Source of the DNA: Neorhizobium vignae
GTDB taxonomy: Bacteria; Pseudomonadota; Alphaproteobacteria; Rhizobiales; Rhizobiaceae
DNA: 64,000 nucleotides
Reading direction: 5' to 3'
Assembly (NCBI RefSeq): GCF_000732195.1
Contig: NZ_JNNU01000011.1
Span: forward strand, 62,001 to 126,000
Both the position numbers and the translations under genes were made by a program. Position 1 is the stretch's first letter; the number at the start of each line of letters is the position of its first letter. This document shows positions 62,665-64,000 of the stretch, one piece after another. Under the pieces are notes generated by a model that made no database searches, was not told where the DNA came from, and saw nothing but the letters and a program-made list of their open reading frames with translations.

Positions 62665-63279
62665 ATGGCAGCCAAGATCGACCACATCGTCTTCGACATC
62701 GGCAAGGTGCTGATCCACTACGATCCGAACCTTCCCTATGCCCGCCTCATTCCCGACGAGGAGGAACGCAGATGGTTCTTTGAGAACGTCTGCACCCATG
62801 AATGGAACCTGGAGCAGGATCGCGGCCGCAAGTGGGAAGATGCCGAGGCGCTGCTGGTCGTGCAATATCCGGAGCGCGAGGAGCAGATCCGCGCGTTCCG
62901 CAAATACTGGCACGAAATGGTGCCGCATTCCTATGACGGCTCGGTCGCGATCATGGAGAGCCTGATCGACAATGGCCGCGACGTGACGATGCTGACCAAT
63001 TTCGCCGCCGATACATTCGTGGAGGCCAGAAAAATCTTCCCCTTTCTCAACAAGCCGCGGGGCGTCACCGTGTCGGGTGAGATCGGACTGATCAAGCCGG
63101 ACGTGGCTATCTACGAAAAGCATGCCCGCGACTTCGGCCTGACGCCGGAAGCCTCGATCTTCATCGACGACAGCCAGGCGAATGTCGAAGGTGCGCGCGC
63201 GGCCGGCTGGCAGGCAGTGCATTTCAAGGATGCCGAGACGCTGCGGCAGGACCTGATCGCCTACGGCATCGAGATATAG
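62665..63279 (+). CDS. HAD family hydrolase (subfamily IA, YihX-like)
   Basis: A 204-residue phosphatase-fold protein. Motif I is VFDIGKVLIHYD with nucleophile Asp11 and glycine at the second acid position, as in YihX-type members. Motif II is MLTNFA, motif III Lys in GLIKPDVAIYEKH, and motif IV IFIDDSQANVEGARAAGW. It starts 17 bp after mutY and is probably co-transcribed. Substrate unknown, perhaps a sugar phosphate. Confidence 0.92.
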   Translation: MAAKIDHIVFDIGKVLIHYDPNLPYARLIPDEEERRWFFENVCTHEWNLEQDRGRKWEDAEALLVVQYPEREEQIRAFRKYWHEMVPHSYDGSVAIMESLIDNGRDVTMLTNFAADTFVEARKIFPFLNKPRGVTVSGEIGLIKPDVAIYEKHARDFGLTPEASIFIDDSQANVEGARAAGWQAVHFKDAETLRQDLIAYGIEI

Positions 63280-63304
63280 GACCTTCCGGCCGCCGGGCCG
63301 GTTC

Positions 63305-64000
63305 CTAGAGGATCCGGCTCACGGCACAGACGCGACCGACGACCTTCAGATCGGACAGGCCGTCCTTGAGGACATGCTGCGGGCTGTAGCGCTCCAGATT
63401 GTCCGGCAGGAGATCCAGGCTGCCGTCCAAAAGCCGCTGCACCCGCCGGGCAATCAGTTCCGCACCGGTATCGAACAGATAGACGCTCCCGTCCTCCAAC
63501 TTGCGGTCGTTGATATCGATAAACATCGGCGTACCACCGACGATCGTCGGCGACATGCTGTCGCCGCTTGCGGATACGACCCGCATGTTTTCCGGATCGA
63601 CCGAGAGCTTCGCCCAGAAACCTCCGGGGATGGCCGCCCATGTGGTATCGAGAGAAGACTGTCCTGAAACGTCTTCATAAGCCGGGATGAGTATGCGATC
63701 GGCGAGATCCCAGACCGGGCTCGGCTCGGAAAACCCGGCCGGCGGGATTTCCGGAGGTGAAAAATGGATGACTCCATCCTCGACCGACCAGTCGTTGCCG
63801 AGATATTCGATCGGCACGTCGGCGAGCTCCGCCATCATGTTGAGCGTGCTGTGGCGCGGTTCGGTCTTGCCGTGGCGATAGTTGTCGAGCGTGTTGTCGT
63901 TGAGGCCCAGCGCATCGACGACGCGCAGGCGGCCGCCGGCCAGTTCGCAGAGGATCAGCATCTTCAGCGCCACGGCCCGGCGCGCGGCATCCCTGCCCTC
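63305..64000 (-). CDS. S24-type HTH repressor, 5' end beyond the window
   Basis: At least 231 codons, open to the right edge. The N-terminal helix-turn-helix region reads RLRVVDALGLNDNTLDNYRHGKTEPRHSTLNMMAELA. The C-terminal S24 peptidase-like domain has VVSASGDSMSPTIVGGTPMFID with the catalytic Ser. At the position of the catalytic Lys the sequence is ELIARRVQRLLDG, where Arg appears in place of Lys, so self-cleavage is doubtful. Such CI-like repressors are common outside prophages in rhizobia; no phage genes are seen here. A GTG at 63973 is possible, but the frame continues upstream. Confidence 0.85.
   Translation of the reverse strand, partial: EGRDAARRAVALKMLILCELAGGRLRVVDALGLNDNTLDNYRHGKTEPRHSTLNMMAELADVPIEYLGNDWSVEDGVIHFSPPEIPPAGFSEPSPVWDLADRILIPAYEDVSGQSSLDTTWAAIPGGFWAKLSVDPENMRVVSASGDSMSPTIVGGTPMFIDINDRKLEDGSVYLFDTGAELIARRVQRLLDGSLDLLPDNLERYSPQHVLKDGLSDLKVVGRVCAVSRIL

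Noticed and set aside
63305-64000. Prophage suggested by a CI-like repressor at the right edge
   Set aside because: The neighbours are housekeeping genes (mutY, HAD hydrolase) and no phage structural or integrase gene is visible; S24 regulators also occur outside prophages.

Overview
The window is a gene-dense, GC-rich stretch of an alphaproteobacterial chromosome, most likely Rhizobiaceae (Rhizobium/Agrobacterium/Ensifer relatives). This rests on the order mutY / DciA-like DUF721 / DsbA-like / smc / ppdK, the lpiA-acvB pair, choline sulfatase betC joined to betB and betA, a TIGR03808-like Tat-exported beta-helix protein, small DUF1127 proteins and a rhizobial-type palindromic intergenic repeat. 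Species cannot be fixed from sequence alone. About 66 protein genes and one tRNA (Pro, CGG) are supported. No rRNA, CRISPR array, insertion sequence or prophage is visible.

Layout. 0-5.4 kb: a truncated alpha/beta hydrolase, a MarR-controlled operon of DUF899, DUF1579 and VOC proteins, the peroxide-stress pair ohr/ohrR, and a phosphotransferase. 5.4-12 kb: two paralogous lipoprotein L,D-transpeptidases, an Rrf2 regulator divergent from a thioredoxin-reductase-like flavoprotein across a perfect 16-bp inverted repeat, a DCC protein, a Tat hydrolase, and an ATP-dependent DNA ligase with its MBL-fold exonuclease. 13-24.8 kb: an MFS exporter with a MarR regulator, a PAS-GAF-GGDEF cyclase, the beta-helix protein, two glutathione transferases, LysR and DeoR regulators, an R. 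etli-type asparaginase, DUF3750 and DUF1127. 25-29.7 kb: a tad-ata type toxin-antitoxin cassette at the 3' end of a quinone oxidoreductase, an EAL-CBS-GGDEF protein and HdeD. 29.8-35.2 kb: betC-betB-betA for glycine betaine synthesis from choline sulfate, interrupted by an antisense RelE/HTH toxin-antitoxin pair. 35-39 kb: two small envelope proteins, then lpiA-acvB. 39-48 kb: a sulfur assimilation block (sulfate ABC transporter, Rrf2 regulator, cysH-cysD-cysN) with one nitrilase-family hydrolase inside. 48-64 kb: a LacI regulator, tRNA-Pro, small lipoproteins, an MBL-fold hydrolase, DUF1499, VOC and GNAT proteins, then the core block ppdK, smc, dsbA-like, DUF721, mutY, a HAD hydrolase and an S24-type repressor running off the right edge.

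The clearest unusual structure is the tad-ata cassette. It lies between two perfect 40-bp direct repeats of the last codons of the adjacent quinone oxidoreductase gene, so the insertion appears to have rebuilt the 3' end of its host gene and left the displaced original end downstream. A second toxin-antitoxin pair sits antisense inside the bet operon, with a perfect operator-like palindrome overlapping predicted betA promoter elements. Other points are a half-length LpiA, a C10 tract in the beta-helix gene, and an unassigned 24-codon transcription unit with its own hairpin. Most of the rest looks like ordinary, intact rhizobial gene content.
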